Assembly (NCBI GenBank): GCA_035701265.1
Contig: DASSNU010000004.1
Coordinates: 23,786-87,785 of the forward strand
Source of the DNA: DASSNU01 sp035701265
Lineage (GTDB): Bacteria > Gemmatimonadota > Gemmatimonadetes > Gemmatimonadales > Gemmatimonadaceae
Length of the DNA: 64,000 nucleotides
Direction of reading: 5' to 3'
The translations under genes and the position numbers were made by a program. The notes beneath the pieces are model-generated. The model worked only from the letters and a program-made list of their open reading frames with translations. It made no database searches and was not told the DNA's origin. Shown piece after piece: positions 51,427 to 60,706 of this stretch; the first letter of the stretch is position 1, and every line of letters begins with the position of its first letter.

Positions 51427-52128
51427 ATGACGAAACAGTCGATCGTAGGCGGTGCGGCGCTGATTGCCTTGGGACTCCCGCTGGGGATGGTCGCGCTGCG
51501 GCGCGCCCCCGATGCGGGCGCGGTGCTTCCCCCGCCAGCGGCCGCGGCACAGGACGTGGCCACGCGCCCCGGACTCGACACGGCCGTCTTCGCCGGCGGC
51601 TGCTTCTGGGGAATCGAGGCGGTCTTCGAGCACGTGAAGGGGGTGACGGACGCGGTCTCCGGCTACGCGGGGGGCAACGCGCAGACGGCGGAATACGAGA
51701 CGGTGAGCACGGGGAGCACCGGACACGCGGAGTCGGTGCAGGTGGTGTTCGACCCGTCGCAGATCTCCTACGGGAAGCTGCTCCAGATCTTCTTCTCGGT
51801 CGCGCACGATCCCACCCAGCTCAACCGCCAGGGCCCGGACGTGGGGACGCAGTACCGGTCGGCGATCTTCTACCGGAACGCGGAGCAGGAGCGCGTGGCC
51901 AGGGCGTACATCGCGCAGCTCACCAAGGCGCACGTCTTCCAGCGCCCGATCGTCACGCAGGTGGTACCGCTCGACCACTTCTACATGGCCGAAGCGTACC
52001 ATCAGGACTACATGGAGCATCATCCCGACCAGCCGTACATCGTGTACAACGACCGGCCCAAGCTGGTGCACCTGCAGCAGCAGTTTCCGGAGCTCTACCG
52101 CTCGAGTGATGCGCGCTCGGGAGGGTGA
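51427..52128 (+). CDS. msrA: Exported peptide-methionine (S)-S-oxide reductase MsrA
   Basis: 233 residues from an ATG with GGAGG 8 nt upstream. An N-terminal helix (about 7-23) and an Ala/Pro linker precede the domain, so the enzyme is probably exported or membrane tethered. The catalytic motif is FAGGCFWGIEAVFEHVKGV with Cys at about 59; GYAGG, HAESVQVVFDP and QYRSAIFY are typical. It reduces methionine-S-sulfoxide in proteins; the missing C-terminal resolving cysteines mean the regenerating thiols are elsewhere. Convergent with ggt. Confidence 0.93.
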   Translation: MTKQSIVGGAALIALGLPLGMVALRRAPDAGAVLPPPAAAAQDVATRPGLDTAVFAGGCFWGIEAVFEHVKGVTDAVSGYAGGNAQTAEYETVSTGSTGHAESVQVVFDPSQISYGKLLQIFFSVAHDPTQLNRQGPDVGTQYRSAIFYRNAEQERVARAYIAQLTKAHVFQRPIVTQVVPLDHFYMAEAYHQDYMEHHPDQPYIVYNDRPKLVHLQQQFPELYRSSDARSGG

Positions 52129-52137
52129 GTTCGCCGC

Positions 52138-53910
52138 CTAGCCGGCTGCTCCGCCGCTCGCTCGCGGCTCGGGCACGCCCTCGTAGCCGCCCGGCACGCG
52201 CATGATCGCGTTCAGGTTGGTGAGCGACCGCACCTCGCGCAGGCGGTGCCCCATGGCGTGGAGCGAGTCGATGGTGGCGGAGTCGAGTCCGCCCCGCTCG
52301 TAGGTGAGCGAATCGGGCCACGCCTGGTGATGGATGCGCGGCGCGGCCACCGCGTCGGCGAGCGACATGCGATGCTCGATCACGTTGATCGTGACGGACG
52401 CCACCGCGGTGATGATGGTGGGGCCGCCCGCGGCGCCGAGCACGAGCAGCAACTGGCCATCGGGATCGAGCACGATCGTCGGCGCCATCGCGCTCAGCAT
52501 GCGCTTTCCCGGCGCGATGGCGTTCGCCTCCCCCTGCACGAGCCCGAACTGGTTGGGGACGCCGGGGCGCGAGGTGAAGTCGTCCATCTCGTTGTTCAGA
52601 AAGAACCCCGCGCCGCGCACCCACACGCCCGAGCCGAAGAGCGAGTTGATCGTGGTCGTGGTCGCGACGGCGTTCCCCTGCGCATCCACCACCGAATAGC
52701 TGGTGGTCTGCATCCCTTCGCGCGCGGACGCGGTGAACACGGGCGAGCGCGAGGCGGCGTGCACGTCGATCGTGGCGCGCAGCGAGTCCGCGTAGGCGCG
52801 GCTCACCAGATGCTCCACGGGAACGTGGACGAATGCCGGATCACCGAGGAGCGTATTGCGGTCCACGAACGCGCGGCGGAACGCCTCGGCGTAGAGGTGC
52901 TTGTACGTCGCGCTCTCGAAGGGCGCATCCGGAAAGCCGTCCAGGATGTTGAGTGCCTCGATGAGCGTCGTCCCGCCGGACGATGAGGGCGGCATGGAGA
53001 TCACGCGGTAGCCGCGGAAGGTGCCTTCCACCGGTGTGCGCCAGAGCGGACGATAGCGCGCCAGGTCGGCGCGCGTGATGATCCCGCCGTCGCGCTGCAT
53101 TTCCGCCACCAGCGAATCGGCGATCGGGCCGGTGTAGAACGCCGACGGACCGCGATCAGCGATGGCGCGCAGGGTGCGCGCGAGGTCCGGCTGGCGGAGG
53201 CGCGTGCCCGGCACGAGCGCTTCGCCGCCGGGGTAGAACAGCGTCGCGCCCGCGAAGCGCGTGATGAGCGGCTGCGCCGCGAGCAACTGCCGCCAGAGCG
53301 CGCTGTCCACCACGAATCCTTCATCGGCCAGCCGGATGGCCGGTGCCATCACCTCCGCCAGCGACATCGTCCCGTACCGGCGCAGCGCCTCGGCCATGCC
53401 GGCCACCGCACCCGGCACCCCTGAGGCGAGCGCGCCCACCAGGCCGCGATCGGTGAGCTGCCCGTCGGGGCCGACGTACATGTCGCGCGTGGCGGCGAGC
53501 GGCGCGATCTCGCGGTAATCGAGCGCTGCGGTGCGCCCGTCCGCCATACGGATCACCATGAAGCCACCGCCGCCCAGATTGCCCGCCGCGGGGTACGTGA
53601 CGGCGAGCGCGAATCCCACCGCAACGGCCGCGTCCACCGCGTTGCCGCCGCGCGCCATGATCTCCACCCCCGCGCGGCTCGCGAGCATGCTGTTGCTCAC
53701 CACCATCCGGTGCGGAGCGAAGGTGGCGTGCCCTCCGGGCTGGAAGCGCCACTCCGGAGGAAACACTGCGGGCTGCCGCGCGGGAATGTGTGGCGTATCC
53801 GTCGCCACGTTCGGCGTTGCGTGCTCCGAGGCGTGCTGCGCGGTGCGGCACGCTGCCCCCGCGAGGATCATCGCCGCCACAACGGACGCTCTCCAGACGG
53901 ACCGTCTCAT
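52138..53910 (-). CDS. ggt: Gamma-glutamyltransferase (lipoprotein-anchored)
   Basis: 590 residues from ATG 53910 (GGAGGAG upstream). Lipobox-like signal LAGAACRT. Large-subunit motifs: MVVSNSMLASRAGVEIMARGG and AVTYPAAGNLGGGGFMV. The autoprocessing site is QTTSYSVVD near residue 402, where Thr becomes the N-terminal nucleophile. Small-subunit motifs include TINSLFGSG and LVLGAAGGPTIITA. It transfers or hydrolyses gamma-glutamyl groups from glutathione in the periplasm. It is in tandem with the sialidase gene 28 bp upstream, so it may be the end of that operon. Confidence 0.94.
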   Translation of the reverse strand: MRRSVWRASVVAAMILAGAACRTAQHASEHATPNVATDTPHIPARQPAVFPPEWRFQPGGHATFAPHRMVVSNSMLASRAGVEIMARGGNAVDAAVAVGFALAVTYPAAGNLGGGGFMVIRMADGRTAALDYREIAPLAATRDMYVGPDGQLTDRGLVGALASGVPGAVAGMAEALRRYGTMSLAEVMAPAIRLADEGFVVDSALWRQLLAAQPLITRFAGATLFYPGGEALVPGTRLRQPDLARTLRAIADRGPSAFYTGPIADSLVAEMQRDGGIITRADLARYRPLWRTPVEGTFRGYRVISMPPSSSGGTTLIEALNILDGFPDAPFESATYKHLYAEAFRRAFVDRNTLLGDPAFVHVPVEHLVSRAYADSLRATIDVHAASRSPVFTASAREGMQTTSYSVVDAQGNAVATTTTINSLFGSGVWVRGAGFFLNNEMDDFTSRPGVPNQFGLVQGEANAIAPGKRMLSAMAPTIVLDPDGQLLLVLGAAGGPTIITAVASVTINVIEHRMSLADAVAAPRIHHQAWPDSLTYERGGLDSATIDSLHAMGHRLREVRSLTNLNAIMRVPGGYEGVPEPRASGGAAG

Positions 53911-53938
53911 TCTGTGCTCCTCCGCGTGCGCACGCCGC

Positions 53939-55456
53939 TCAATGACGTTCCTCTCCCACGCGCACCACCGCGCGCCCGGCCACCACCTGCGCGTGATGCG
54001 CGATGGGCCGGTGCTCCTCGCCCGCGGGTCGCGCGCTGTCGCCCCGCGCTTCCGTCCACGCCGCTGCCACCACGCCGCCCTGTGCATCGATCCCGGTGTA
54101 ATCGCCCAGGAACTCTCCGCGCGGGGCGAAGGTGCCGGCGCTCCACTGACGGTACGTGAAGCTCGCGCCACGATCGGTGGACCACGCCAGATCGTAGGCG
54201 AACGTACCGGGCGTCGTCTCTCGATAATACGACACGGCCAGCAGTCCGGTGCTGGGGTCGAGCGCCATCCAGGCGAAGAAGCGGTTGGCGCTGTCACGCG
54301 GCGCCACGGCGCGAGGCTCGCTCCACGTGGTCCCGCCATCGCCCGACGTGATGAGGAACGGCATGGTGGCGCCGAGTCGCGCATCCACCCACAGCACGTA
54401 CAGTCGACCGTCGTGCGGATCGCAGGCGATGGAGGGATAGCCGTTCGCCCGCGCGATTCCAGATATGCCGAAGACGATGTCGCTGGTACGCGCGATCAGG
54501 CGGTCGCGGCCGAAGGTGCGCCCGCCGTCGTGCGACACGTCGAGCAGGATGCCGGTGGAGTCGCTCCACACCACGTACACCGTGCCGTCGGGCGCGAGGG
54601 CGAGCGCCGTTCCCTCCGCCGCGCCCACGCTGTCCTTCGGGCTCCCTGCGCGATCGCTGATTTCGACCGGCGTGGAGAAGGTGCGTGCGCCGTCCGTCGA
54701 GCGACTGAAGAGGATCGCCGTCTCGTGCCGCCGGAATTCCGTCCACGCCACGTAGATCCGTCCGCGGCGCGCGGCGTCCTGCGACCGGTCGATGATCATC
54801 ATCGGCTTGTCCTCGAACGGAATGCCCGGCAGCTCCGCGCGTTCGATCACGGGCGCCGCCACGCCGCGCCACGTGCGGCCGCCATCGTCGGAGCGGTTGA
54901 TGTAGATCCCGTTGCGATGCGCGGCGCGCCCCAGCGTGTCGTAATCGTCGGGGCGGTCGAAGGCGATGTAGAGCGCGTACGCGTGTCCGTCGCCGTCGTA
55001 CGTGACGGAGGGATCGCCGGCCAGCTCGAACGCATCCGTGCCGGGAAGCGGCGCGCCGCGCCAGGTGGCGCCGCCGTCGGTGGAGTGCGCCACCGTGGCC
55101 GGTACCTGATACGACACCACCATCTCCGCCGTGTTGAGCGGATTGATCGCGGCGAACGTCTCGTTGTGGTAGCCGCGTCCGGTCACCGAATCGGCGGCGA
55201 GCGAGATGGACACCTCCTCGCGGGGACGCGGCGCTCCGCCCTCCGCGCCCGGATGGTGCGCGCACCCCGCGGCCAGCGCGAGCGTGGCGAGCGGAAGCAG
55301 CGCCGCACATGCGCGCAGGCACCGCTGGGCGCCGCTCCTGCGCGCCGGCGCGGATCTCTCCCGCGTGCGCGGTCGCGTGCGCGGTCGCGTGCGCGGTCGC
55401 GTGCGCGAAGCGCGAGTGCGTACCGTCTCCGCGCTCCGCCGCGCGCCGCGCGTCAT
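53939..55456 (-). CDS. Exported sialidase/BNR-repeat protein
   Basis: 505 residues from ATG 55456, which overlaps the M1-peptidase stop (ATGA, 4 bp). The N-terminus holds an unusual Arg-Thr-Arg-Pro repeat, then a signal helix with lipobox (ALAAGCAHH). The body has Asp-box (S-x-D-x-G-x-x-W) repeats: STDGGATWRG, SDDGGRTWRG, SRSTDGARTF, SHDGGRTFGR, SGDGGTTWSE and STDRGASFTY, giving a six-bladed propeller. Exo-alpha-sialidase catalytic Arg/Glu/Tyr residues were not confirmed, so it may be a non-catalytic propeller. Envelope located. Confidence 0.8.
   Translation of the reverse strand: MTRGARRSAETVRTRASRTRPRTRPRTRPRTRERSAPARRSGAQRCLRACAALLPLATLALAAGCAHHPGAEGGAPRPREEVSISLAADSVTGRGYHNETFAAINPLNTAEMVVSYQVPATVAHSTDGGATWRGAPLPGTDAFELAGDPSVTYDGDGHAYALYIAFDRPDDYDTLGRAAHRNGIYINRSDDGGRTWRGVAAPVIERAELPGIPFEDKPMMIIDRSQDAARRGRIYVAWTEFRRHETAILFSRSTDGARTFSTPVEISDRAGSPKDSVGAAEGTALALAPDGTVYVVWSDSTGILLDVSHDGGRTFGRDRLIARTSDIVFGISGIARANGYPSIACDPHDGRLYVLWVDARLGATMPFLITSGDGGTTWSEPRAVAPRDSANRFFAWMALDPSTGLLAVSYYRETTPGTFAYDLAWSTDRGASFTYRQWSAGTFAPRGEFLGDYTGIDAQGGVVAAAWTEARGDSARPAGEEHRPIAHHAQVVAGRAVVRVGEERH
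55362..55406 (-). repeat. 12-bp tandem repeat inside the sialidase-like gene
   Basis: Three perfect copies of CGCGTGCGCGGT (55362-55397) plus a partial fourth (to 55406). In the coding strand they encode the alternating Arg-Thr-Arg-Pro stretch in front of the signal helix. In-frame length variation would not shift the reading frame. Confidence 0.85.
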
Positions 55457-57438
55457 CGCGATCCCCCGGGCCACGCGTTGTCGTCCGGCTGCACGTCCTG
55501 GAAGCGATGCTCGGGGTCGAGCGTGATGCGCGCGACCCGGCGTCCGCGCAGCGGAATCGCGACCGATGTCTCTCGCGCGCCGCCGAACCAGACCGATGCC
55601 GGACGCTGCACCATCTCGGATGTGCCGTCGCCGTATTCCACGCGCAGGATCACCGGCATCGCCATCCCGCCGTGATCGGCGACGGTCACGCGCGCGCTGT
55701 CGCCCAGCTGCTGCACGCCGGCGATTCCCTGATCGAACGCCTCGGTACCGAACCACCACGCGGCCCAGAACCAATCCAGGTCGCGGCCGAGCGAGCGGTT
55801 CATCGACATGAAGAAATCCCACGGCGACGGATGCTTGAACCGCCATGCGCGCGCGTACTCGGCGAGCGCGCGGTCCACGGCGCTGTCTCCCACGATCGCG
55901 CCGAGCGCGTGCAGCGCGACCGGGGCTTTCACGTACGCCTGCTCGCCGTAGGCGGGGCCGGCGTAGTCGCTGGGCCACATCATCGCCGGCTCGAGCTCGC
56001 TGCCGGCCACCTCACGATACGACGCGCCGGCGTCGAGCCAGTCGGTGGGCGTGTGCGTGTGATCGGCGGCCGCGGCGAAGTCGATGAACTCGTTCAGCCC
56101 TTCGTCCTGCCAGCCGTACCACGTCTCGTTCGACCCGACCATCATCGGGAACCACTCGTGCCCCAACTCGTGCGTGATCACCCCCTCGCCCGGGCCGGAG
56201 AAGATGATCATCGGGTACTCCATCCCGGTCTCCGGGCCGTCGACGATGGTGGCCTGCGGGAAGGCGTACGGCATGAGGAAGCGCGCGTGATGCTCCAGCG
56301 CGAACCGGCCGAGCTGCGCCGACTGTGCGTACTGCGCGTGCTCTGGCAGGTACAGCACGCTGACCAGCGTGGGATCTGGCGCCATGGCGTGCGTCGCGTC
56401 CCACACCACATCGCGCGCGGCGAGGAATGCCACGTCGTTCACCATCGGCGCGGTGAAGTGCCAGGTGAGCGCACGGCCCGCGGGCGTCGCCTTTCCCGCG
56501 CCGCGATCGGCCGTCGTCACCACGTGCACCGTGCTGTCGACGCGCATCGCCAGCGCCAGCCGGTCGCGCACCCCGGCGGAGAGCACCTCCTCCGGGTTGG
56601 CGAGCGTTCCCGTGGCGCCCACCAGCCAACCGGCGGGCACGGTGATCTTCACGTCGTAGCTGCCGAACTGATTGTAGAACTCGCCGATGCCGAGGTACGG
56701 ATCGGCGTCCCATCCACGCAGGTCATCGTACATCGCGATCTGCGGATACCACTGCGCCATCTGGTAGAGCGTGGTGCCCCACCGTCCCATGCGCTCGCCG
56801 CGCTCCCCCTGCGGCACGTTGGGGACGACGAAGCTCCACGCCACGGAGAGCGCCGCGTCGGCGCCCGGCGCGATGGCGTTCGCCAGCCGGACGGTGGCGA
56901 TGGTGCCATTCACGCGATACTGGCGCCGGTTGGTCAGATCGATGGTCGTCCCGTTCACCGTGAGCCGCGCGAGCTGCATGCCCTGTGTGACGTCGGTGAC
57001 GTAGTCGTTCCGCGGCGACTCGGCGCGGAAGTAGTTCTGCAGCAGGCGCAGCACGATCGAGTGCAGCGTGTCGGGCGACGTGTTGTGGAGCGTGATCGTC
57101 TCCGTGCCGCGCAGCAGTGCGGAGTCCGGCTGGAGCGTGGCCTCGATCACGTAGTCCACGGTTTGCTGCCAGTAATGCGCGCCCGGGCGGCCGGTGGAGT
57201 CGCGCGTGCCGGCGGCGTAGGCGCGCCGGATCATCGGGCCCAGGGGGAGATCGCGGCGCACCGCGCGCGGCGCGCGGCCGGACGGCGGCGTGGTGTCGGA
57301 CGTGGCCGGGGCGGAGGATGGTGCAGCGGTCGTCGCGGCGGGTGGCGTGTGCCCCGCACAGCCGAGCGCGAACGGGATGGCGGCCAGCACGAGTGGCGCG
57401 GTGCGCCATGCGGCGCGAACGCGGGAGAGATCACGCAT
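55453..57438 (-). CDS. M1-family metallopeptidase lipoprotein
   Basis: 661 residues from ATG 57438, overlapping the upstream small membrane-protein stop by 8 bp. Lipobox FALGCAGH. The zinc site is intact: HELGH (H423, H427) with the third ligand Glu 446 in WQDEGLNEF, the HExxH-18-E spacing of the M1 family. The exopeptidase GMEN-type motif is GMEYPM near 408, a variant. It would release N-terminal residues from peptides in the periplasm. Middle gene of holin-M1-sialidase, which are translationally coupled. Confidence 0.92.
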   Translation of the reverse strand: MRDLSRVRAAWRTAPLVLAAIPFALGCAGHTPPAATTAAPSSAPATSDTTPPSGRAPRAVRRDLPLGPMIRRAYAAGTRDSTGRPGAHYWQQTVDYVIEATLQPDSALLRGTETITLHNTSPDTLHSIVLRLLQNYFRAESPRNDYVTDVTQGMQLARLTVNGTTIDLTNRRQYRVNGTIATVRLANAIAPGADAALSVAWSFVVPNVPQGERGERMGRWGTTLYQMAQWYPQIAMYDDLRGWDADPYLGIGEFYNQFGSYDVKITVPAGWLVGATGTLANPEEVLSAGVRDRLALAMRVDSTVHVVTTADRGAGKATPAGRALTWHFTAPMVNDVAFLAARDVVWDATHAMAPDPTLVSVLYLPEHAQYAQSAQLGRFALEHHARFLMPYAFPQATIVDGPETGMEYPMIIFSGPGEGVITHELGHEWFPMMVGSNETWYGWQDEGLNEFIDFAAAADHTHTPTDWLDAGASYREVAGSELEPAMMWPSDYAGPAYGEQAYVKAPVALHALGAIVGDSAVDRALAEYARAWRFKHPSPWDFFMSMNRSLGRDLDWFWAAWWFGTEAFDQGIAGVQQLGDSARVTVADHGGMAMPVILRVEYGDGTSEMVQRPASVWFGGARETSVAIPLRGRRVARITLDPEHRFQDVQPDDNAWPGGSR

Positions 57439-57793
57439 TGTCGGCGGACACGTAGATGGAAAGGATGGCGCTCACCACGCTGACCACCAGCGCTCCGACG
57501 AGCGCGCTCCAGAATCCGGCCACGTGGAAGCCAAGGCCGAGCGAGGTGGACAGCGCGCTCGTGAGCCAGAGCATGAGCGCGTTGATGACGAAGGTGAACA
57601 GGCCGAGCGTGAGCAGGATGACGGGGAGCGACAGCAGCTTGATGACGGGCCGGATGACCGCGTTCACCACTCCGAACACCAGTGCGACGACGAGCAGCGA
57701 TCCCACGCCACCGGTGTGCGTGATCCCGCCGATGAGCCGGGTGGCGACCCAGAGCGCGGCGGTGTTGATGAGCAGTCGGACGATGAACTGCAC
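57431..57793 (-). CDS. Phage-holin-family small membrane protein (4 TM, DUF/PF04020 type)
   Basis: 120 residues from GTG 57793 with GGAGGAG upstream. Four hydrophobic helices (about 3-22, 30-50, 57-80, 90-112) with ATRLIGGITHTGG and NAVIRPVIKLLSLPVILLTL match the widespread '4 TMS phage holin' family of chromosomal proteins. Despite the name these are usually not phage genes; no phage context is present. The function is unknown, and the stop overlaps the M1 peptidase start by 8 bp. Confidence 0.85.
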   Translation of the reverse strand: MQFIVRLLINTAALWVATRLIGGITHTGGVGSLLVVALVFGVVNAVIRPVIKLLSLPVILLTLGLFTFVINALMLWLTSALSTSLGLGFHVAGFWSALVGALVVSVVSAILSIYVSADNA

Positions 57794-57838
57794 GGGTGGC
57801 TCCTCCGCGTAGCGATGGGCGGAAAGCTACCGGATGCA

Positions 57839-57875
57839 ACGCGGCGGAGCCACCCGAGAGGAGACTCCGCCGCGT
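57839..57875 (-). terminator. Hairpin terminator after the CHRD gene
   Basis: 11-bp stem ACGCGGCGGAG / CTCCGCCGCGT with a 15-nt loop, 25 bp beyond the minus-strand stop at 57901, before the holin-like gene. Confidence 0.6.
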
Positions 57876-57900
57876 GTCCTGCCCAGCCTGTGCGTGGGGC

Positions 57901-58479
57901 TCAGGGCGTGCGCCCGCCCGTGCTCGTGGTGTCGTGACGCATGATCGTGTCGTGCGGCATCGTCGTGGTGTCATGCCGCATCGTGTCGGTCGGGTGCTGC
58001 TTCATCCCGCCCATGTCGTGCATCATCCCGCCGGCCGCCTGGAGCTGCCCGCGGATGGCGCCGCTCGTGTGATCGGCGGTGTGCACGTTCACGTAGAACT
58101 CTCCCGGATGCTCCACGATGTCCTCGGCGACATCCTCATCCACCTGCGCGCAGTCCTTCGACTGGCCGCTGGTGGGCGTCTTGAGCGTGACCACGGGCGG
58201 GCCGGCCACCCCTGCCTCGCCGCGATGGATGTGCGCGGCGGTCGCCTGCGAGAGGTTCGACGTGGTGATCTCGTAGCAGACCTGGCTCTTGGCCCGATCC
58301 ACGGTGACCATCGCCATCCCGCTGCCATCGGAATCGCCGGGCCCGGGGACCTCGTTGCTTCCCGTCATCGTTGCCGAGAACTGCTGGGGCGCGCGCTGCT
58401 CGTCCTGCTGTGCCGCAGCGGCGGAGACGGCGAACGCAAACAAGCCGGCCGTCACGGCAACTGCTCTGGCGTATCGCAT
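57901..58479 (-). CDS. Exported CHRD-domain protein with His/Asp/Thr tail
   Basis: 192 residues from ATG 58479. Signal peptide ends SAAAAQQ. The CHRD (chordin-type) domain (about 32-150) has FSATMTGSNEVPGPGDSDGSG, CYEITTSNLSQATAAHIHRG and FYVNVHTADHTSGAIRGQL. Bacterial CHRD proteins are secreted or cell-surface and may bind metal or matrix. The C-terminal 45 residues are low-complexity repeats of M-x-HDTT and MPHDT that could bind metal ions. Stands alone upstream of the terminator, next to the ThDP enzyme gene. Confidence 0.85.
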   Translation of the reverse strand: MRYARAVAVTAGLFAFAVSAAAAQQDEQRAPQQFSATMTGSNEVPGPGDSDGSGMAMVTVDRAKSQVCYEITTSNLSQATAAHIHRGEAGVAGPPVVTLKTPTSGQSKDCAQVDEDVAEDIVEHPGEFYVNVHTADHTSGAIRGQLQAAGGMMHDMGGMKQHPTDTMRHDTTTMPHDTIMRHDTTSTGGRTP

Positions 58480-58543
58480 CTAGCAACCCCCTGAAGGTCT
58501 GTCAGAACCGGCGTAGGCACCGGCGCCATTCGGAAGTGATCCA

Positions 58544-58569
58544 CTCGGCCACGTGTGGCACGGGCCGAG
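58544..58569 (-). terminator. Hairpin terminator after the ThDP-enzyme gene
   Basis: Stem of 7 bp (CTCGGCC/GGCCGAG) with a bulged A and a further 4-bp CGTG/CACG stem around a TGG loop, about 42 bp beyond the stop at 58611. Confidence 0.55.
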
Positions 58570-58610
58570 CGTGCGCGGCGGACGATTGCCGTGCAGGGAA
58601 GGGCGCGGCG

Positions 58611-60404
58611 TCACGACTTGGCCGCGCCCACCAGCGTTGCGGCGGCTTGCCGGGCCGACTGCTTCACCGTGCGCCACGCGCGCGGATCGCCGCTCAGGAT
58701 CGAGGACATGAAGTGCCGCGCCTCCTCGAAGGTGATGTGCGGCGGAAGCGGCGGGACTTCCGGATCGGTGTAGGCGTCCACGACGACCGGCCGGTCGGCC
58801 GCGAGCGCGCGCTCCCAGCCGGGCGCGATGTCGTCCGGCTCGCGCATCGCGATCCCTTCCAGCCCGAGGAGCGAGGCGTAGCTGCTGAACGAGAACTTCG
58901 GCAGCACCTGCGAGGCGTTGAACTTCGGCTCCCCCTCCATCACGCGCTGCTCCCACGTCACCTGGTTCAGGTCGCGGTTGTTGAGCACGAGCACCACGAG
59001 CCGCGGATCGCTCCACGTCTTCCACCGTTCGGCGATCGTCACCAGACCGTTGATCCCGTTCATCTGCATCGCGCCGTCGCCCACGCAGGCGATCACCGGC
59101 CGGTGCGGGTGTGCGAGCTTGGCGGCGATGGCATACGGCACGCCCGGCCCCATGGTCGCGAGATTGCCGGAGAGCGAGGCCATCATCCCGCGACGGATCT
59201 TGAGGTCGCGTGCCCACCAGTTGGCGGACGAGCCGGAGTCGCACGTCAGGATGCAGCCGTCCGGCAAGCGCGGTGAGAGCTCCCAGAACACGCGCTGCGG
59301 ATTGATGGGATTGGCGCCCGCCATCGCGCGCTGCTCCAGCACGCTCCACCACTCGCGCACGCCGTCTTCCACGTCCTCGCGCCACGACCGGTCGCGCTTG
59401 CGCTCGAGCATCGGGATGAGGCGTTGCAGCGTGACGCGCGCATCGCCGCACAGATTGACGTCCATCGGGAAGCGGAGTCCGAGCATGCGCGGCTTGATGT
59501 CGATCTGGACGCCGCGCGCCTGTCCCTCTCTTGGGAGAAACTCCGCGTACGGGAAGCTGGAGCCCACCATGAGCAGCGTGTCGCAATGCATCATGAGATC
59601 CCAACTCGGCCGCGTCCCCAGCAGGCCGATGGATCCGGTCACGAACGGAAGGTCATCGGGGAGCACGGCCTTGCCGAGCAGCGCCTTCGCGACGCCGGCG
59701 CCGAGCAGATCGGCCGTCTGCAGCACTTCCTCGCTCGCACCCAGCGCCCCGGCGCCGACGAGCATCGCGACCTTCTTTCCTTCGTTCAGGATGGCGGCGG
59801 CGCGGCGAAGGTCGTCGTCGTGCGGCACGACGACCGGCGCGGAGTAGCCCACGCCGGTGTAGGTCACCCCATGCTGTCGCGGCGGAGACGGGACCGCGTC
59901 CATGATCTGCACGTTGTTCGGCAGGATGACGCACGTCACCGTGCGCTCGGCGATCGCGATGCGGATGGCGCGGTCGATCAGCGTGCGCGCCTGCGCGGGG
60001 TCGGCGCACATGTGGACGTACTGGTGCGCGACGTCCTTGAAGAGGGAGATGAGATCGACCTCTTGCTGATAGTCCGCGCCGAGCGCCGTGGTGGCCTGCT
60101 GTCCCACGATGGCCACCACCGGCTGATGGTCCATGGCCGCATCGTACAGGCCGTTCAGCAGATGGATGGCGCCGGGCCCGGACGTGGCCATGCAGATCCC
60201 CACCTGGCCGGTGAATTTCGCGTGCGCGCACGCCATGAACGCAGCCAGCTCCTCGTGACGCGCCTGCACGAAGGTGATCCGGTCGCTCGCACGATTGAGC
60301 GCGCCCATCACACCGTTGATGCCGTCGCCGGGATAGCCGAAGACGCGCGTGATGCCCCACTGGATCATTCGCTCGACGATGAAGTCGCTCACCGACCGTG
60401 CCAT
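58611..60404 (-). CDS. Thiamine-diphosphate enzyme, pyruvate oxidase/acetolactate-synthase-like
   Basis: 597 residues from ATG 60404 (GGGGAGGAG upstream). The N-terminal Pyr domain has GYPGDGINGVMGAL and ARHEELAAFMA, the glutamate needed for ThDP activation. The middle domain has the Rossmann-like GAGALGASEE segment. The C-terminal PP domain has GDGAMQMNGINGL then LVVLNN (GDG-x26-NN Mg2+-ThDP motif). The closest types are pyruvate oxidase (PoxB-like) or related ThDP oxidoreductases. Pathway uncertain: acetate or acetyl-phosphate formation, or another 2-oxoacid. It is divergent from the dienelactone hydrolase gene. Confidence 0.88.
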   Translation of the reverse strand: MARSVSDFIVERMIQWGITRVFGYPGDGINGVMGALNRASDRITFVQARHEELAAFMACAHAKFTGQVGICMATSGPGAIHLLNGLYDAAMDHQPVVAIVGQQATTALGADYQQEVDLISLFKDVAHQYVHMCADPAQARTLIDRAIRIAIAERTVTCVILPNNVQIMDAVPSPPRQHGVTYTGVGYSAPVVVPHDDDLRRAAAILNEGKKVAMLVGAGALGASEEVLQTADLLGAGVAKALLGKAVLPDDLPFVTGSIGLLGTRPSWDLMMHCDTLLMVGSSFPYAEFLPREGQARGVQIDIKPRMLGLRFPMDVNLCGDARVTLQRLIPMLERKRDRSWREDVEDGVREWWSVLEQRAMAGANPINPQRVFWELSPRLPDGCILTCDSGSSANWWARDLKIRRGMMASLSGNLATMGPGVPYAIAAKLAHPHRPVIACVGDGAMQMNGINGLVTIAERWKTWSDPRLVVLVLNNRDLNQVTWEQRVMEGEPKFNASQVLPKFSFSSYASLLGLEGIAMREPDDIAPGWERALAADRPVVVDAYTDPEVPPLPPHITFEEARHFMSSILSGDPRAWRTVKQSARQAAATLVGAAKS

Positions 60405-60706
60405 GGTGCTCCTCCCCTCGAATGCCGGCTGCACACGTGTGGTGCGGCGCCACGTCTCCGCACGCCGTGCATGCCGGCGGATGCCGCGCACCGCGCGCCC
60501 GCGCGCGAGATGCGGGAGGCGCGATGCCGGAGGGAGGAAGCGGGCAAGTTCCATTCCGGGTGCCGGCGCGCGACGCGCCAGGTCGCGCCTCGCCACGTCG
60601 CACGCGCCGGAAACGCATGGATCATCCACCGGTTGTATGGCGATGACCCCGCGTGCGCGATATGCTTGCGGCGACACAGGGGCGAACCACACACGGAGGT
60701 TGGGAG
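60405..60706. other. Divergent intergenic region (302 bp)
   Basis: Between the ThDP enzyme and the dienelactone hydrolase genes. ORFs run through it, but they are extensions of the two genes with poor protein character. The Shine-Dalgarno sites of both genes lie at its ends; no regulatory repeat was found. Confidence 0.45.

Noticed and set aside
57431..57793. 'Phage holin' annotation as a sign of prophage
   Set aside because: The family is widespread on chromosomes and no other phage gene is nearby.
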